Shown here piece after piece: positions 8,834 to 17,997 of a stretch of 42,899 nucleotides of DNA (positions are counted from its first letter, which is position 1; each line of letters starts with the position of its first letter). Position numbers and translations under genes: made by a program. Source of the stretch: Gammaproteobacteria bacterium (lineage in GTDB: Bacteria; Pseudomonadota; Gammaproteobacteria; Steroidobacterales; Woeseiaceae); assembly GCA_030425905.1 (NCBI GenBank), contig JAUHZT010000012.1:1-42899 (forward strand), in the 5' to 3' direction. Below the pieces are notes generated by a model that was not told the DNA's origin, made no database searches, and worked only from the letters and a program-made list of their open reading frames with translations.

Positions 8834-9952
8834 CTATTGGCCAGGCGTACCTTCGGTACCGGGCCGGAAGCGAAAGATCCGGTAAGGTTTCTGGCTTTGA
8901 ATGTGCGCGCGTGGCTGCAGGACTACGTCTGGCAAGGCGCTGTCCGCCACGTACAACCAGCCGTCCGGACCGAATGACAATGCGTCGGGCCAGCGCATAC
9001 GGCTGGAGCGAATTAGCGTGCTGACTTCGTGCGCGGAGCTTACAGCAAAGATTGCATTGTGTTCGATATCGGTAATGTAGACATTTCCGTTGAGATCGAT
9101 GCTCATACCGTCGCTGAGTGGCTTGGCAGCGACTCGCTCAACGCGCGTTGCAAGTTGCTGGTCGCTAATGCTTGCGTTGCGCAGGTCTGCAAGCGCGATT
9201 CGATAAAGACCTGAGCCGGTCAGGGCGCCGAAGTACAGCCAGTCTTCGCCGAGTGCAATGCCATCGACACCCGCCTTGAGGGTGAGTATGCCGCCGAGGT
9301 AACGCATATCGCGCCCAGGCGTCCGGATTACGTAATCTTCGCTCGCGACACTCGTTGCGCCTTCGAGAACGCGGCGTGCGGTGCCGGTTTGCACATCGTA
9401 GACGATGAGCGCCGGCTGCAATCGCCAGATGCTGGCATCTGCAATGATCACCGTGCGGCCATCGGCACTTACCTGCAGGTCCTGCAGAAACGAACCGGCG
9501 GGGGCGATCTCGGAAGGCAGGCGCTGGTCGCGGATTATCTCATTCTTGTCGAGGTCGAACGCGAGCAGGCGCGGCGTCTTCAGGCCGTGGTTGCCGTGAT
9601 CAATCGTCCAGAGGCGGTTCTGGCGGTCAATGGCAATGCCGAGCACCGTATCGAACAGGTCGAGCTGTGAACCGACATTGGGGAAAGGCACGGATGCCCC
9701 GTCAACAAACTCGAGCAGCCGGTTGCCTTTCGGGCGCGCTTCCGGGTGCACTGTAAAAAACAGGCGACCGCCGGCACTGACGGCGAGGTTGCCGATGGGT
9801 TCGGGGTAGGACAGGACTTCTTCGAGAACGTCTTCAGCCAGTAGCGCGGGCGTTGTCAGGTCGGGATAGTCTTCGCCGCCACCGTATCGAAGCCATCCGA
9901 CCGCAGCCAGCAGCAGCGTCAGGATCAGGAACGACAGCAGAACTTTCTTCAT
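8834..9952 (-). CDS. Major royal jelly protein / yellow-like beta-propeller, membrane-anchored or secreted
   Basis: The 372-residue protein has an N-terminal hydrophobic signal or anchor (VLLSFLILTLLLAAVGWLRY) and then a six-bladed propeller pattern typical of the MRJP/yellow family. Diagnostic stretches include IGNLAVSAGGRLFFTVHPEARP, GIAIDRQNRLWTIDHGN and DGIALGEDWLYFGALTGSGLYRI. Bacterial members are sometimes labelled L-dopachrome tautomerase-related, but their reactions are unproven. It lies between a rhomboid gene (57 bases upstream) and mscS in one direction, so co-transcription is likely. With the 386-1480 gene this makes two envelope propellers in the window, but they belong to different families. 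Confidence 0.87.
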   Translation of the reverse strand: MKKVLLSFLILTLLLAAVGWLRYGGGEDYPDLTTPALLAEDVLEEVLSYPEPIGNLAVSAGGRLFFTVHPEARPKGNRLLEFVDGASVPFPNVGSQLDLFDTVLGIAIDRQNRLWTIDHGNHGLKTPRLLAFDLDKNEIIRDQRLPSEIAPAGSFLQDLQVSADGRTVIIADASIWRLQPALIVYDVQTGTARRVLEGATSVASEDYVIRTPGRDMRYLGGILTLKAGVDGIALGEDWLYFGALTGSGLYRIALADLRNASISDQQLATRVERVAAKPLSDGMSIDLNGNVYITDIEHNAIFAVSSAHEVSTLIRSSRMRWPDALSFGPDGWLYVADSALPDVVLQPRAHIQSQKPYRIFRFRPGTEGTPGQ

Positions 9953-10009
9953 GATTGACGCGTTTGAGACTTATCCTGCATGGCGCCAATCTTACATCAT
10001 TGCTGCTGG

Positions 10010-10906
10010 CTATGATGCGAGCAGCGCCCAGCCCCAGGCACCCGCAATGATCCCAAGAGTGAGTAAACCCGCCGTGAGCTGGGCCTTTGCCGAGCGCAGC
10101 AGGTACATGGTCCGTACCAGGAGCACGCCGCCGGCGAAACCGCTGACGAAGCCCATCACGTGTGCACCGACATCGACATTCTCTTCGCCGCCCCCCATGC
10201 CCGTGTAGGCAAGCAGGGCGATGCCGCCGACGATGGGGCCGAGGCGATAGACCCAGCGTTCCTGTGACATCAGTTTTGCGTGCCACACATAGCCCGCGAC
10301 CAGACCGAGTGCAGCGAACACTGCCGTCGAGGCGCCGATGGAGCGATGTACCGAGTCAAGCAGCAGGGTATTGAGCAGGTTACCGCCGGCCGCGCAAACG
10401 ACAATCGCAAACCATGCAACGCCGGAGCCAAGCAGCCGCCCTGCAAACAGGCCGAACAGGGTGCCGAACACCAGGTTGCCGAGCAGGTGTTGCAGGCCCG
10501 AATGCAGGGTAAGCGCCGTAACCAGGCGCCACCACTCGCCAGAGCGGATCAGTGCGCCGTCCACACGCCCGGCGGCGAGCCAGTCACTCGATAACGCGGC
10601 AGTGCCGGCCAGCCAGGCAACCAGGCATACGACCAGGATGTAGCCAGCAACGCCCGGCCGTGCATCGTGCCAGTCGCTGACCGGGCGCGGTTTCGGCATG
10701 CTCGGTGGGTTCTCGTTTTCATAAAGCCGCAATTCACGGACCGCGTCACCCGACTGGGCGGCGGGGACGAGCAGCGCAAAACCGGATTGGTCATGAATCA
10801 CCCGGTGCGGAATGCGCACGGCCGTTAATACCAGCGAATGGTCGCTGCAGGCTCCCGGATTGCGGCTTTCAAAGACCACGCGCCAGTCGTCGTCGATTTC
10901 GTTCAT
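10010..10906 (-). CDS. Rhomboid family intramembrane serine protease with N-terminal cytosolic domain
   Basis: The 298-residue protein has about 80 soluble N-terminal residues followed by six or seven membrane segments. The rhomboid landmarks are present: TLHSGLQHLLGNLVFG (HxxxN region), the active-site GASTAVF (Ser about 193) and the catalytic His in VGAHVMGF (about 249). Rhomboids cleave transmembrane helices within the membrane; the target cannot be inferred. The Ser-His dyad is intact, so an active protease is likely. It is the first gene of the run that continues with the MRJP-like protein and MscS. The 263 bases upstream to the divergent SRPBCC gene hold no obvious further gene. Confidence 0.93.
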   Translation of the reverse strand: MNEIDDDWRVVFESRNPGACSDHSLVLTAVRIPHRVIHDQSGFALLVPAAQSGDAVRELRLYENENPPSMPKPRPVSDWHDARPGVAGYILVVCLVAWLAGTAALSSDWLAAGRVDGALIRSGEWWRLVTALTLHSGLQHLLGNLVFGTLFGLFAGRLLGSGVAWFAIVVCAAGGNLLNTLLLDSVHRSIGASTAVFAALGLVAGYVWHAKLMSQERWVYRLGPIVGGIALLAYTGMGGGEENVDVGAHVMGFVSGFAGGVLLVRTMYLLRSAKAQLTAGLLTLGIIAGAWGWALLAS

Positions 10907-11169
10907 GGCGGCGCTAGCGAGCGGCTCGCGGGCGGCGAGCGGTTATTCGGCACGCGTGCGCGAAGAAAGTGGTCGGCAGGTTCTGGATGGTGTGCGGCAA
11001 GTCGCTTGTTCCCGGGTAGTGGTTAGTTTGGCAGCAGCCAGAGCATTGCTTGTACGTGGCGCCAACCTATCCTACCGTTTGCCGGGTCCGGATGCTGGTC
11101 CTGCGCCGGACATACGGTATTCTGCGTGTCAGAGAATCGTCTATGAACCGCGGGACATAAGGAACCTGT

Positions 11170-11715
11170 ATGCGCGCATTCGCCAGTATTCTTGGGTTGT
11201 TGGCATTCTTTGCCGGGCCGGCAAGCGCCGACGTATTGAGTTCGGCGCCTGGAGGGTTTGTTACCCAGCACGAGATCATTATCAAGACGTCGCGCGCTGC
11301 AGCCTGGACGGCGGCCGTCGAGAACGTCGGGCAGTGGTGGAACGCCAGCCACACGGTCGCCGGTGATGCTACGCGTATGAGTATCGATGCACGGCCGATG
11401 GGTTGCTTCTGCGAAATGCTGGAGGGTGGCAACGGCGTTGTGCACCTGACGGTAACCTCGGTCAGCCGCAACGTCATGTTGCGCATGACCGGTGGGCTGG
11501 GGCCGCTCGGGCTGATGGGCGTGAACGGCAACATGACCTGGGAGTTCTTCGATAGTGTCGAGGGCACCCGGGTTAAATTCACCTACGCCGTTGGCGGCTA
11601 TACCGAAGGCGGTCTCGAAGGCATTGCCGGCCCGGTTGACTACGTGATCGGTGAAGCGCTCGGTTTACTCAAGGACTATGCCGAGCGCACGGTGGCCGGC
11701 ACGCTCGTTCAATAG
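11170..11715 (+). CDS. Exported SRPBCC (START-like) domain protein
   Basis: The 181-residue protein has a Sec signal peptide (RAFASILGLLAFFAGPASA) followed by one SRPBCC/Bet v1-like fold. Typical features are the early strand HEIIIKTSRAAAWTAAV, NVGQWWNASHTV (the W.WP-like motif region) and MTWEFFDSVEGTRVKFTY near the C-terminus. Such domains bind hydrophobic ligands in a deep pocket. Export to the periplasm is less usual for the family, and no ligand can be named. It is 13 bases upstream of the MBL-fold gene and likely co-transcribed with it and fdxA. TTGCTT and TATCCT with a 16-base spacer (11047-11074) could be its promoter. Confidence 0.82.
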   Translation: MRAFASILGLLAFFAGPASADVLSSAPGGFVTQHEIIIKTSRAAAWTAAVENVGQWWNASHTVAGDATRMSIDARPMGCFCEMLEGGNGVVHLTVTSVSRNVMLRMTGGLGPLGLMGVNGNMTWEFFDSVEGTRVKFTYAVGGYTEGGLEGIAGPVDYVIGEALGLLKDYAERTVAGTLVQ

Positions 11716-11728
11716 GAACAGTACTGCA

Positions 11729-12586
11729 ATGACTGCCATGCCGAAGGTTCTACCCGAGCTGACTGAGTTGCGCAGCGGTGTGCGCCGCCTGCTGGCGCCG
11801 AACCCGTCGATGATGACCGGGCCGGGGACCAATACCTATCTGTTCGGTAAGCGTGAGATCGCGGTGCTCGATCCCGGGCCTTTGCTAGAGGCGCATCTTG
11901 AGAAAATTGTAAGCGTCGCCGCTGCACCGGTGCGCTGGATAATTGCAACGCACACCCACCCCGATCATTCGCCGGGGGCCGCGCGGCTTGCATCGATGAC
12001 CGGTGCAGAACTCCTCGGCATGCCGGCGCCCGACGGTGATCACCAGGACCGTACGTTCAGGCCAACCCGCGTACTCGGCGACGGCGATGTCTTGCGTACT
12101 GACGAGTTCGAACTCGAAGCAATCCACACACCGGGGCACGCATCCAACCACCTTTGTATCCTGCACCGCGCCAGCAACTGGGTATTTACAGGCGACCATG
12201 TGATTGACGGTTCCACCGTGGTCATTAATCCGCCCGATGGCAATATGAAAGCCTATCTTGCGTCGCTCGCGCGTGTGCGCGACCTGCAACCGGCGGCTTT
12301 GTTGCCGGGTCATGGAGACAGGATTACGGATCCGGCACGGGTTATCGACTGGATCATCGCGCACCGACTGGCGCGTGAGGAAAAAGTACTTGCGGCCGTG
12401 TGTGCGGCACCGGGCAGCACGACCACGGAGCTCGTGCCTGCCGTGTATGCCGATGTGCCGCAAGACCTGTACCCGTGGGCAGAGCGCTCCCTGCTGGCGC
12501 ACCTGATCAAGCTCGCGGAAGACGGAACGATTCTCAATCAGGATAAGCGCTGGCTGGCAGCAATAAAGTCGGGCATGGTCACTTGA
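11729..12586 (+). CDS. MBL-fold metallo-hydrolase (LACTB2-like)
   Basis: The 285-residue protein has the metal-binding motif HTHPDH (residues about 75-80), followed by PGHASNHLC, the GDHVID bridge Asp and LLPGHGD. This completes a binuclear zinc site. A C-terminal winged-helix segment (WAERSLLAHLIKLAEDGTILNQ) resembles the LACTB2 and glyoxalase II-related subgroup. Possible activities include thioester hydrolysis or ribonuclease; the sequence does not decide. The ATG at 11729 follows AGGAACA with suitable spacing, whereas the longer open frame from 11651 would overlap the SRPBCC gene. It is cytosolic (no signal) and followed closely by fdxA. Confidence 0.92.
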   Translation: MTAMPKVLPELTELRSGVRRLLAPNPSMMTGPGTNTYLFGKREIAVLDPGPLLEAHLEKIVSVAAAPVRWIIATHTHPDHSPGAARLASMTGAELLGMPAPDGDHQDRTFRPTRVLGDGDVLRTDEFELEAIHTPGHASNHLCILHRASNWVFTGDHVIDGSTVVINPPDGNMKAYLASLARVRDLQPAALLPGHGDRITDPARVIDWIIAHRLAREEKVLAAVCAAPGSTTTELVPAVYADVPQDLYPWAERSLLAHLIKLAEDGTILNQDKRWLAAIKSGMVT

Positions 12587-12638
12587 ACAGCGCGGCAACA
12601 TCGCATAGCGTACGCGGTCCGGATTGCGAGGAAATGTA

Positions 12639-12962
12639 ATGACGTTTGTAGTCACTGAAGCCTGTATCAAATGTAAATTGACGGATTGTGTTGAGGTCTG
12701 TCCCGTCGACTGCTTTCATGAAGGGCCGAATTTCCTCGTGATTGATCCCGAGGAATGCATTGACTGCACACTGTGCGAGCCGGAATGCCCGGTCGAAGCG
12801 ATTTACTCCGAAGACGAATTACCGCCGGGGCAGGAGCAATTTATCGAGATCAATGCACAATTGTCAGAGCAGTGGCCGGTCATTACAGAAATGAAGGACC
12901 CGCCCGAAGACGCCGACGAATGGCGCGACGTCAAGGACAAGTTGCAGTACCTCGAGCGCTAG
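12639..12962 (+). CDS. fdxA: Ferredoxin FdxA (3Fe-4S/4Fe-4S, Azotobacter FdI type)
   Basis: The 107-residue protein opens [25 protein letters not shown] and continues with [16 protein letters not shown], the paired cluster-binding pattern of seven-iron ferredoxins of the Azotobacter vinelandii FdI/FdxA type. The acidic C-terminal tail (about 50 residues) is also characteristic. It carries electrons at low potential in the cytosol; its partners are not clear here. The ATG at 12639 is preceded by GAGGAA. It is the third gene of the SRPBCC-MBL-fdxA run and converges on the dehalogenase-like gene. Confidence 0.96.
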   Translation: MTFVVTEACIKCKLTDCVEVCPVDCFHEGPNFLVIDPEECIDCTLCEPECPVEAIYSEDELPPGQEQFIEINAQLSEQWPVITEMKDPPEDADEWRDVKDKLQYLER

Positions 12963-12976
12963 ACGCCACCGCGCGA

Positions 12977-13861
12977 TCAGCGCATGAAATCAATCAGTAC
13001 CTGAGCGAGTTCTGGCCCCTTGTCCTCCTGCAGGAAGTGGCCGGCATTGCGTATCCGCACATGCTCGCAATTTCTGGCGCCGGGCACGTGTTGCTGCCAG
13101 GCTGTCTCACCACCGCGCGTAATCGGGTCACGGTTGCTGAAGCAGGTCAAAAACGGTTTCTCCCAGCGGCCAAAAACCGACCACGCCTTGCGATTTGCAT
13201 CACTGGCCGGGTCGTCAGGTCGCGTCGGTACCAGCGCGGGAAACGCACGTGCCCCTGCTTTGTAGCGTGCCGACGGAAATGGTGCGTCGTAGGCGGCGAC
13301 TACTTGTGGCTCAAGTTCGGTCACCGTGCCGCTTTGTATGATGCGGCCAATCGGAAACCAGGGGCTGTAGCGGGCAAATGCCTGCCAGATCCTGAACGCG
13401 CGAGGCATATTCTGGTCGCCAGTTGGCAGGCCGCCATTGCCAAGCGCAATGCGCGCGAAGCGTCCGTCGTTTTCAGCCGCTACTCGCAAGCCAATCAGTG
13501 AACCCCAGTCCTGGCAGAACAGGCTGATCTGGCGCAGGTCGAGCTGCGTAATGAAGGCCTGCATCCATGCGACATGCTGTGCATAGCTGTAGTCACTCTT
13601 GCGCACGGGTTTGTCGGAGCGCCCGAAGCCGATGAGGTCGGGCACGACGACCCGGTGACCGGCAGCAGCCAGCGGCGGAATCATATGGCGATAAAGATAG
13701 GACCAGCTTGGTTCACCGTGCAGCAGCAAGACCGGTGGAGCCTCGCGCGGGCCCTCGTCAATATAGTGCATCCGTAATTCGCCCAGCTCGACGTAATGGG
13801 GCGTGAACGGGAAGTCGGGAAGTTGCGTGAAACGGGCGTCGGGTGTGCGAAGAAATGCCAT
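12977..13861 (-). CDS. Haloalkane dehalogenase-like alpha/beta hydrolase
   Basis: The 294-residue protein has the haloalkane dehalogenase hallmarks. LLHGEPSWSYLYR forms the oxyanion region, CQDWGSLIG carries the nucleophile Asp (about 118) and halide-binding Trp (119), FSNRDPITRG has the likely catalytic acid, and NAGHFLQED has the catalytic His. An Asp nucleophile rather than Ser separates it from esterases and fits HLD-I enzymes such as DhlA. It would hydrolyse carbon-halogen bonds to an alcohol and halide; epoxide hydrolases share the fold and remain an alternative. The ATG at 13861 gives MAFLRTPDARFTQLPDFPF, the usual opening of the family. It diverges from the esterase gene with 50 bases between starts. 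Confidence 0.88.
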   Translation of the reverse strand: MAFLRTPDARFTQLPDFPFTPHYVELGELRMHYIDEGPREAPPVLLLHGEPSWSYLYRHMIPPLAAAGHRVVVPDLIGFGRSDKPVRKSDYSYAQHVAWMQAFITQLDLRQISLFCQDWGSLIGLRVAAENDGRFARIALGNGGLPTGDQNMPRAFRIWQAFARYSPWFPIGRIIQSGTVTELEPQVVAAYDAPFPSARYKAGARAFPALVPTRPDDPASDANRKAWSVFGRWEKPFLTCFSNRDPITRGGETAWQQHVPGARNCEHVRIRNAGHFLQEDKGPELAQVLIDFMR

Positions 13862-13911
13862 CGTGTTGCGTCCCGGTGTCGTTGCCAAGGTGTTGTGACT
13901 ATCATAGCGGC

Positions 13912-14859
13912 ATGCAGGACCGGAATGACAATGAACGCCCCAGGCTGAGTCGGCGCGCGCGGCTTGTACGGCAGGCAACGTCTATTTACATGAGCCGCCG
14001 TGACCCGGCTGCAATCGATTGGTCGACCGCACGTGCCCAGCTCGACTTTTTTGCAGGCCTGGCGCCCTCAGCCGCGGGCGTCACAACGGAAGTGACCGAA
14101 ATTGCAGGCCTGAAAGCGAACAGCATGCAAACGCAGTCACCGGCGGCTGGCAAGGTACTGCTCTATTGGCATGGTGGTGCTTACGTAATGGGGTCCTGCC
14201 GCTCGCATCGTGCGCTGGTAAGTCACCTGGCGAAGGCGACGGGTGTACGAGCCATACTTCCGGAATACCGGCTGGCACCGGAAAACCCGTTTCCGGCTGC
14301 AGTGGAAGATGCACTCGCGGTTTATCGCAGTTTGCTGCGGGAGGGATATGGCGCCAGCGATATTGCAGTGGCGGGTGACTCGGCGGGCGGTGGTCTGAGT
14401 GTTGCGATGCTGCTTGCATTGCGGGATGCCGGTGAGCCCTTGCCCGCTGCGGTTGCCCTGATGTCACCGTGGCTCGACTTAGCCGGTGAGGGAGAGTCCA
14501 TGCAAACGCACTGTGAGCGCGACCCCTGGTTCAATCCGCAAGATCTGCCACATGTAGTCCGGCACTACTGTAAACCGGAGCAGCTGCATGAGCCGCTCGT
14601 GTCGCCGATCTTCGGCGAATTGTCGGGTATGCCTCCCTGCCTGATACAGGTTGGCGACGATGAAATTTTGCTTAGCGATTCTGAGCGGCTGGCACAGAAA
14701 ATTATCGCAGGTGGCGGTCAGGCGGAACTCGATATCTGGCCGGGTATGTGGCATGTGTGGCAAATGTTCATCGGCCTGATGCCCGAGAGTCGCAGCGCGA
14801 TCGAAAAGATGGGCGGCTTCGTTCGCGGCGCGCTCAAGCTGGAGTCAGCGGCAAAATAG
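13912..14859 (+). CDS. Alpha/beta hydrolase, hormone-sensitive lipase (HSL) family esterase
   Basis: The 315-residue protein has the HSL family HGGAYVMGS oxyanion motif (residues about 87-95) and the nucleophile elbow GDSAGG (Ser about 157). The catalytic Asp lies in QVGDDEILLSDS and the His in WPGMWHVWQMF. Such enzymes hydrolyse short acyl esters in the cytosol. The ATG at 13912 avoids overlap with the divergent dehalogenase start; an internal ATG giving MSRRDPAAIDW is a possible later start. The short divergent spacer suggests shared regulation, and two hydrolases facing away from each other may act on related halogenated or esterified compounds (inference). Confidence 0.9.
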   Translation: MQDRNDNERPRLSRRARLVRQATSIYMSRRDPAAIDWSTARAQLDFFAGLAPSAAGVTTEVTEIAGLKANSMQTQSPAAGKVLLYWHGGAYVMGSCRSHRALVSHLAKATGVRAILPEYRLAPENPFPAAVEDALAVYRSLLREGYGASDIAVAGDSAGGGLSVAMLLALRDAGEPLPAAVALMSPWLDLAGEGESMQTHCERDPWFNPQDLPHVVRHYCKPEQLHEPLVSPIFGELSGMPPCLIQVGDDEILLSDSERLAQKIIAGGGQAELDIWPGMWHVWQMFIGLMPESRSAIEKMGGFVRGALKLESAAK

Positions 14860-14876
14860 CGGTTGCGCCGGTGTTT

Positions 14877-16241
14877 CTAGAGTTCGCCTCGTCCGGCATC
14901 ATCAAACATCCGGATCAAAAAGCCACGAATTGCATGCACGGCTTCACCTTTGGGCATGAGCCGCTGCTGCTCGAAGACTTCGGCCATGTCGCTAATGCTG
15001 CGCTTGCCATCGATCAGTGACATGGTGAAGGCATAAATCTGTGTAGTCATCGCCTGGGTGCGAAACGACGGATTAAGCGGTACGGCTTCCTTGCCGGTGA
15101 CGATCCAGTCCGGCAGCGCTCGATGGCGCGGTGGATTGCTGGTTTTGCCGGACTTGCTTGCGGCAAAACTGAACACAGTTTCGAGGCGTCCATGCCGGCT
15201 GGCCGGTGAATTCATATACGGTATGGTTGCCTCGGCAAGCACCGGAGTGGCGAAACCGCATTCCCCGACAATCTCCGTAACTTCTTCGGGGCCATAGCGC
15301 TTGCTGCGTTCGGCAGCATTGAACGCGAGCGAGCCAAAATTAATCCAGCGGCCATCAGTCTTGAGGAGCGTATTGATACGACCCGCAAAAACGGGCAGAT
15401 CTTCGGTAATGACGTCGATGAGCCACGGGGTAACAACAGTATCGAAGGCACCTTTGGCCACCGGGGCGCGCAGCGCGTCGCCAAACAGCAGGTGCAACCG
15501 GTCGTCACTCTTGCCCGGTGCCTTGAGCGTGCGCAGCACCGCGTCGTCGTCGGACCGGTGCGGCGCGATCGGAAACTCGTGCAACTCCAGTTCTTCGCCC
15601 GCGATCATTTTCTGCGCAACAAGCAGCAACATCGGGTTGAAATCGAGTGCGACAGTCAGCTCGGTATCGAGCTGGGTGTGGATGTCGTAGGCGAGGCGTC
15701 CGGCGCCCGCGCCGAGGACCAGGGTGCGTCCCAGCGACTGGTTGTCACCCAGTACGCGCGCGATCTGTTGCAGGGAGGCTTTGTTTTCCTCCTCTCCCCA
15801 CGCCCAGTCGCGGTGAATATTGGCGTAGTAAGTGTGCAGACCGTGATCCGCTGGCAAACGCGTGCGCAGCGCGAGGTAAGTGTCGAAGTTTGCACTGAGC
15901 AGCTGCGGCCCGACCGGTGCGAGCAGGCTTGCAAGTGCCTCTTTGTGAGTAATCAGCGCCGACTTATGGCGCTCACAGCGTTGCCGGCTTAGCGCGCGTA
16001 ACTGTGGGTCACCGAGCTCGGCGTCGAGCGCAGCCAGCTCCTTGTCGATCTTCTGCATGGCCATGTGCAGTCGCGAGCGCCATTCGCCGAGGCTCGCATC
16101 CGGATCGGCGAACAGCCAGGGAATGTTGGCTATGCGCGGGAAGTCGACTTTGCAGGCCTTGCAATGCAGCCCTTTCTTGTTCGTGTCGAGTGGTGTCTTG
16201 TCACAGCGCGGGCAGGCAAGCAATTCGGCAAGTTCAGTCAT
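14877..16241 (-). CDS. Zinc-ribbon class I SAM methyltransferase (N2227/carnosine methyltransferase-like)
   Basis: The 454-residue protein starts with a Trm112-like zinc ribbon (LLACPRCDKTP ... LHCKACKVDFP, two CxxC pairs). A helical segment follows, then YYANIHRDWAWGEEEN, which resembles the RDW motif of N2227/carnosine N-methyltransferases. The SAM-binding loop LVLGAGAGRLAYDIH and acidic strand VALDFNPM are clear, and VTPWLIDVI sits where motif IV is expected. The C-terminal 70 residues (SLIDGKRSISDMAEVFEQQ) resemble a small winged-helix or PqqD-like module. The substrate is unknown; a small peptide or modified amine is possible from the family. It converges on the esterase gene and lies just past the terminator of the upstream minus operon, so it has its own promoter. 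Confidence 0.85.
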   Translation of the reverse strand: MTELAELLACPRCDKTPLDTNKKGLHCKACKVDFPRIANIPWLFADPDASLGEWRSRLHMAMQKIDKELAALDAELGDPQLRALSRQRCERHKSALITHKEALASLLAPVGPQLLSANFDTYLALRTRLPADHGLHTYYANIHRDWAWGEEENKASLQQIARVLGDNQSLGRTLVLGAGAGRLAYDIHTQLDTELTVALDFNPMLLLVAQKMIAGEELELHEFPIAPHRSDDDAVLRTLKAPGKSDDRLHLLFGDALRAPVAKGAFDTVVTPWLIDVITEDLPVFAGRINTLLKTDGRWINFGSLAFNAAERSKRYGPEEVTEIVGECGFATPVLAEATIPYMNSPASRHGRLETVFSFAASKSGKTSNPPRHRALPDWIVTGKEAVPLNPSFRTQAMTTQIYAFTMSLIDGKRSISDMAEVFEQQRLMPKGEAVHAIRGFLIRMFDDAGRGEL

Positions 16242-16282
16242 GGCGGCATTCTACAAGGAATCAGCAAGCAGGGTCAGTGGGC

Positions 16283-16313
16283 AAAAAAAAACGGCCGGTC
16301 AAAAGACCGGCCG
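16283..16313 (-). terminator. Rho-independent terminator of the minus-strand redox operon
   Basis: A perfect 9-bp stem cggccggtc / gaccggccg (16292-16300 and 16305-16313) with a 4-base loop is followed on the minus strand by nine T residues (16291-16283). It sits 28 bases after the DUF1501-like stop codon. Confidence 0.93.
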
Positions 16314-16340
16314 CACTTTCAACGGTAGCCTGAGGGGGGG

Positions 16341-17969
16341 CTATACCGGGTTTGCAATGGTTCCATTACAGATTGGCGTGAACGCAGTCATGCTGTCCTG
16401 CAGCGCCGCGTTGCCAAGGCCATGGTTCGGGAACACCTGGCCGAACAGATTTTGCTCTCCATGCAGTGCCATGTAGTTGAGGAGGACCGTGTTCACAAGC
16501 AGCGGCACGTTGTTGGCGGCCGGCGTCGAGGCGCGTTGCACGGAACCGTCCGCGCCCATGTAACCGAGCTGCTGGTGTCTTGCGATCTCCTCGGGTGTTG
16601 CGCCGATAATCGTAGGTCGTCTTCCGGGGTTGTAGACCAGGAAGAAGGCGCCGGCCGTGGATGAGTTGTCACTGACCCACTCACCCTTACCGCGGCCCTC
16701 GGCCGTGTTGTCAATGGCACCGTTCGAGGAAACCGAACCGTCCGAGAAGACATAGATCATGACCGGTGTGCTCAGGCGCGCCGCGTACTCGAGTACGGCG
16801 CCGATGCAGCGTCCCGCACGTTCGTCCTTGACCTCGCCTTCAGCACGGCGTCCACCGTGATAATCGTAGCCGCCCATCTGGATACAACCAGCGCCTGCGT
16901 AGCCGTTCATAACCAGTTTCATAATCGAAGCAGTTTTCTGGAATTCGCGAGCGTCGCGATCACCGGCGTTGAACTCGGCATCCGTGAAGATGCCGGTCGG
17001 GCCAACGATCTGCGGATCCAGTGAGGGGTCGATAGGCACGCCGCCGAAACGGTCAGCGATATCGGCTGCCTTGAGGTAGCCGCAACGAACGAGTTCCTTG
17101 ACGACCGCATCGTTACTGAGCTGCGTATCGACGTTGCTCATCTTGGCATCGGTCAGGCGATAGATAGACTCCATAACGGCCGTGGCATCTTCTTTGGAGA
17201 GAATGCCGACCAAATCACCGGTATCAACGAGGTTGGTTACGTCCGAAGGTCGATCGACCTTGGTCGGCCGCAGCTCGGCATCGTACAGCGACATCGGCAG
17301 CATCGAATTGCCACCCGAGTCGGTGTTGGCCGAACCGGCGAGCGTCAGGATCGAACCATTGGCACCCACGCCGCCTGCACCGGCACGGGCAATGCCGTAC
17401 ATCGGATTGTGCGGGTTGTTGCCGGTGTCGTTATCCGAGCGGGCTGGAATTACGGCGCCATTGACGAACGCTTCATTGCCCGGTGTCAGGCTGCCCAAGA
17501 TGCCGCGTCGAAACGCGGAATCGAGATGAAAGCCAAGGCCGAGATCAAAGTTGGCGTACGGCAGCCCGGAAATCGGGTCGTTAAGCCCGGGTACCATGTC
17601 ACCCGGCAAGCCCTGGCGACGGTAGCCATCAGTCGACAGGAAGTCCTGTTGACCGCCTTCCTGACCGATCAGGACATTGGAGCCGGCGATGTTAGCGCCG
17701 CCTGCGAGATCGAAACAGATGAAGGGGATCTTGCCCGCGCCGTTAGTCGCGATCTGACAGGGGTTTTGCAACATCCCGTCCAGGTCAGGCGACAAGGCGG
17801 CATAAGCTTCACGCGGGTTGGCGAACAGGCTCATGATGCCGCCGCCCAGCGTGTAGGCAGCGCCGCTCAAGAAGCCCTGTGCGACAAAGTCGCGGCGCGT
17901 GACAGGACGCGGATGGTCCGGATGCAACTGCGGCGCATCCCAGTGCCGTGCATTTCGTTTCTTAGCCAT
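16341..17969 (-). CDS. Tat-exported DUF1501-like protein
   Basis: The 542-residue protein has a twin-arginine signal, VTRRDFVAQGFLSGAAYTLGG, so it should be exported folded. The body has the feel of the DUF1501 (alkaline phosphatase/sulfatase-like) family: PFICFDLAGGANIAGSN near the start, MGGYDYHGG where the family has a WDTH-like motif, and VMIYVFSDGSVSSNG where the family has an SEFGR-like block. Key metal residues are altered compared with sulfatases, so catalysis is doubtful. The ATG at 17969 follows GGAAT; the longer frame from 18008 would overlap the upstream gene. It is the last gene of a three-gene operon with two heme proteins and ends at a strong terminator. Confidence 0.75.
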   Translation of the reverse strand: MAKKRNARHWDAPQLHPDHPRPVTRRDFVAQGFLSGAAYTLGGGIMSLFANPREAYAALSPDLDGMLQNPCQIATNGAGKIPFICFDLAGGANIAGSNVLIGQEGGQQDFLSTDGYRRQGLPGDMVPGLNDPISGLPYANFDLGLGFHLDSAFRRGILGSLTPGNEAFVNGAVIPARSDNDTGNNPHNPMYGIARAGAGGVGANGSILTLAGSANTDSGGNSMLPMSLYDAELRPTKVDRPSDVTNLVDTGDLVGILSKEDATAVMESIYRLTDAKMSNVDTQLSNDAVVKELVRCGYLKAADIADRFGGVPIDPSLDPQIVGPTGIFTDAEFNAGDRDAREFQKTASIMKLVMNGYAGAGCIQMGGYDYHGGRRAEGEVKDERAGRCIGAVLEYAARLSTPVMIYVFSDGSVSSNGAIDNTAEGRGKGEWVSDNSSTAGAFFLVYNPGRRPTIIGATPEEIARHQQLGYMGADGSVQRASTPAANNVPLLVNTVLLNYMALHGEQNLFGQVFPNHGLGNAALQDSMTAFTPICNGTIANPV

Positions 17970-17997
17970 TGCAGTATTCCTTTTCTGTCCTGTCTGT

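Noticed and set aside
10907..11169. Possible small gene or repeat in the GC-rich spacer upstream of the SRPBCC gene
   Set aside because: The gcgagcgg-like pattern is short and imperfect, and no frame has a start with a ribosome-binding site.
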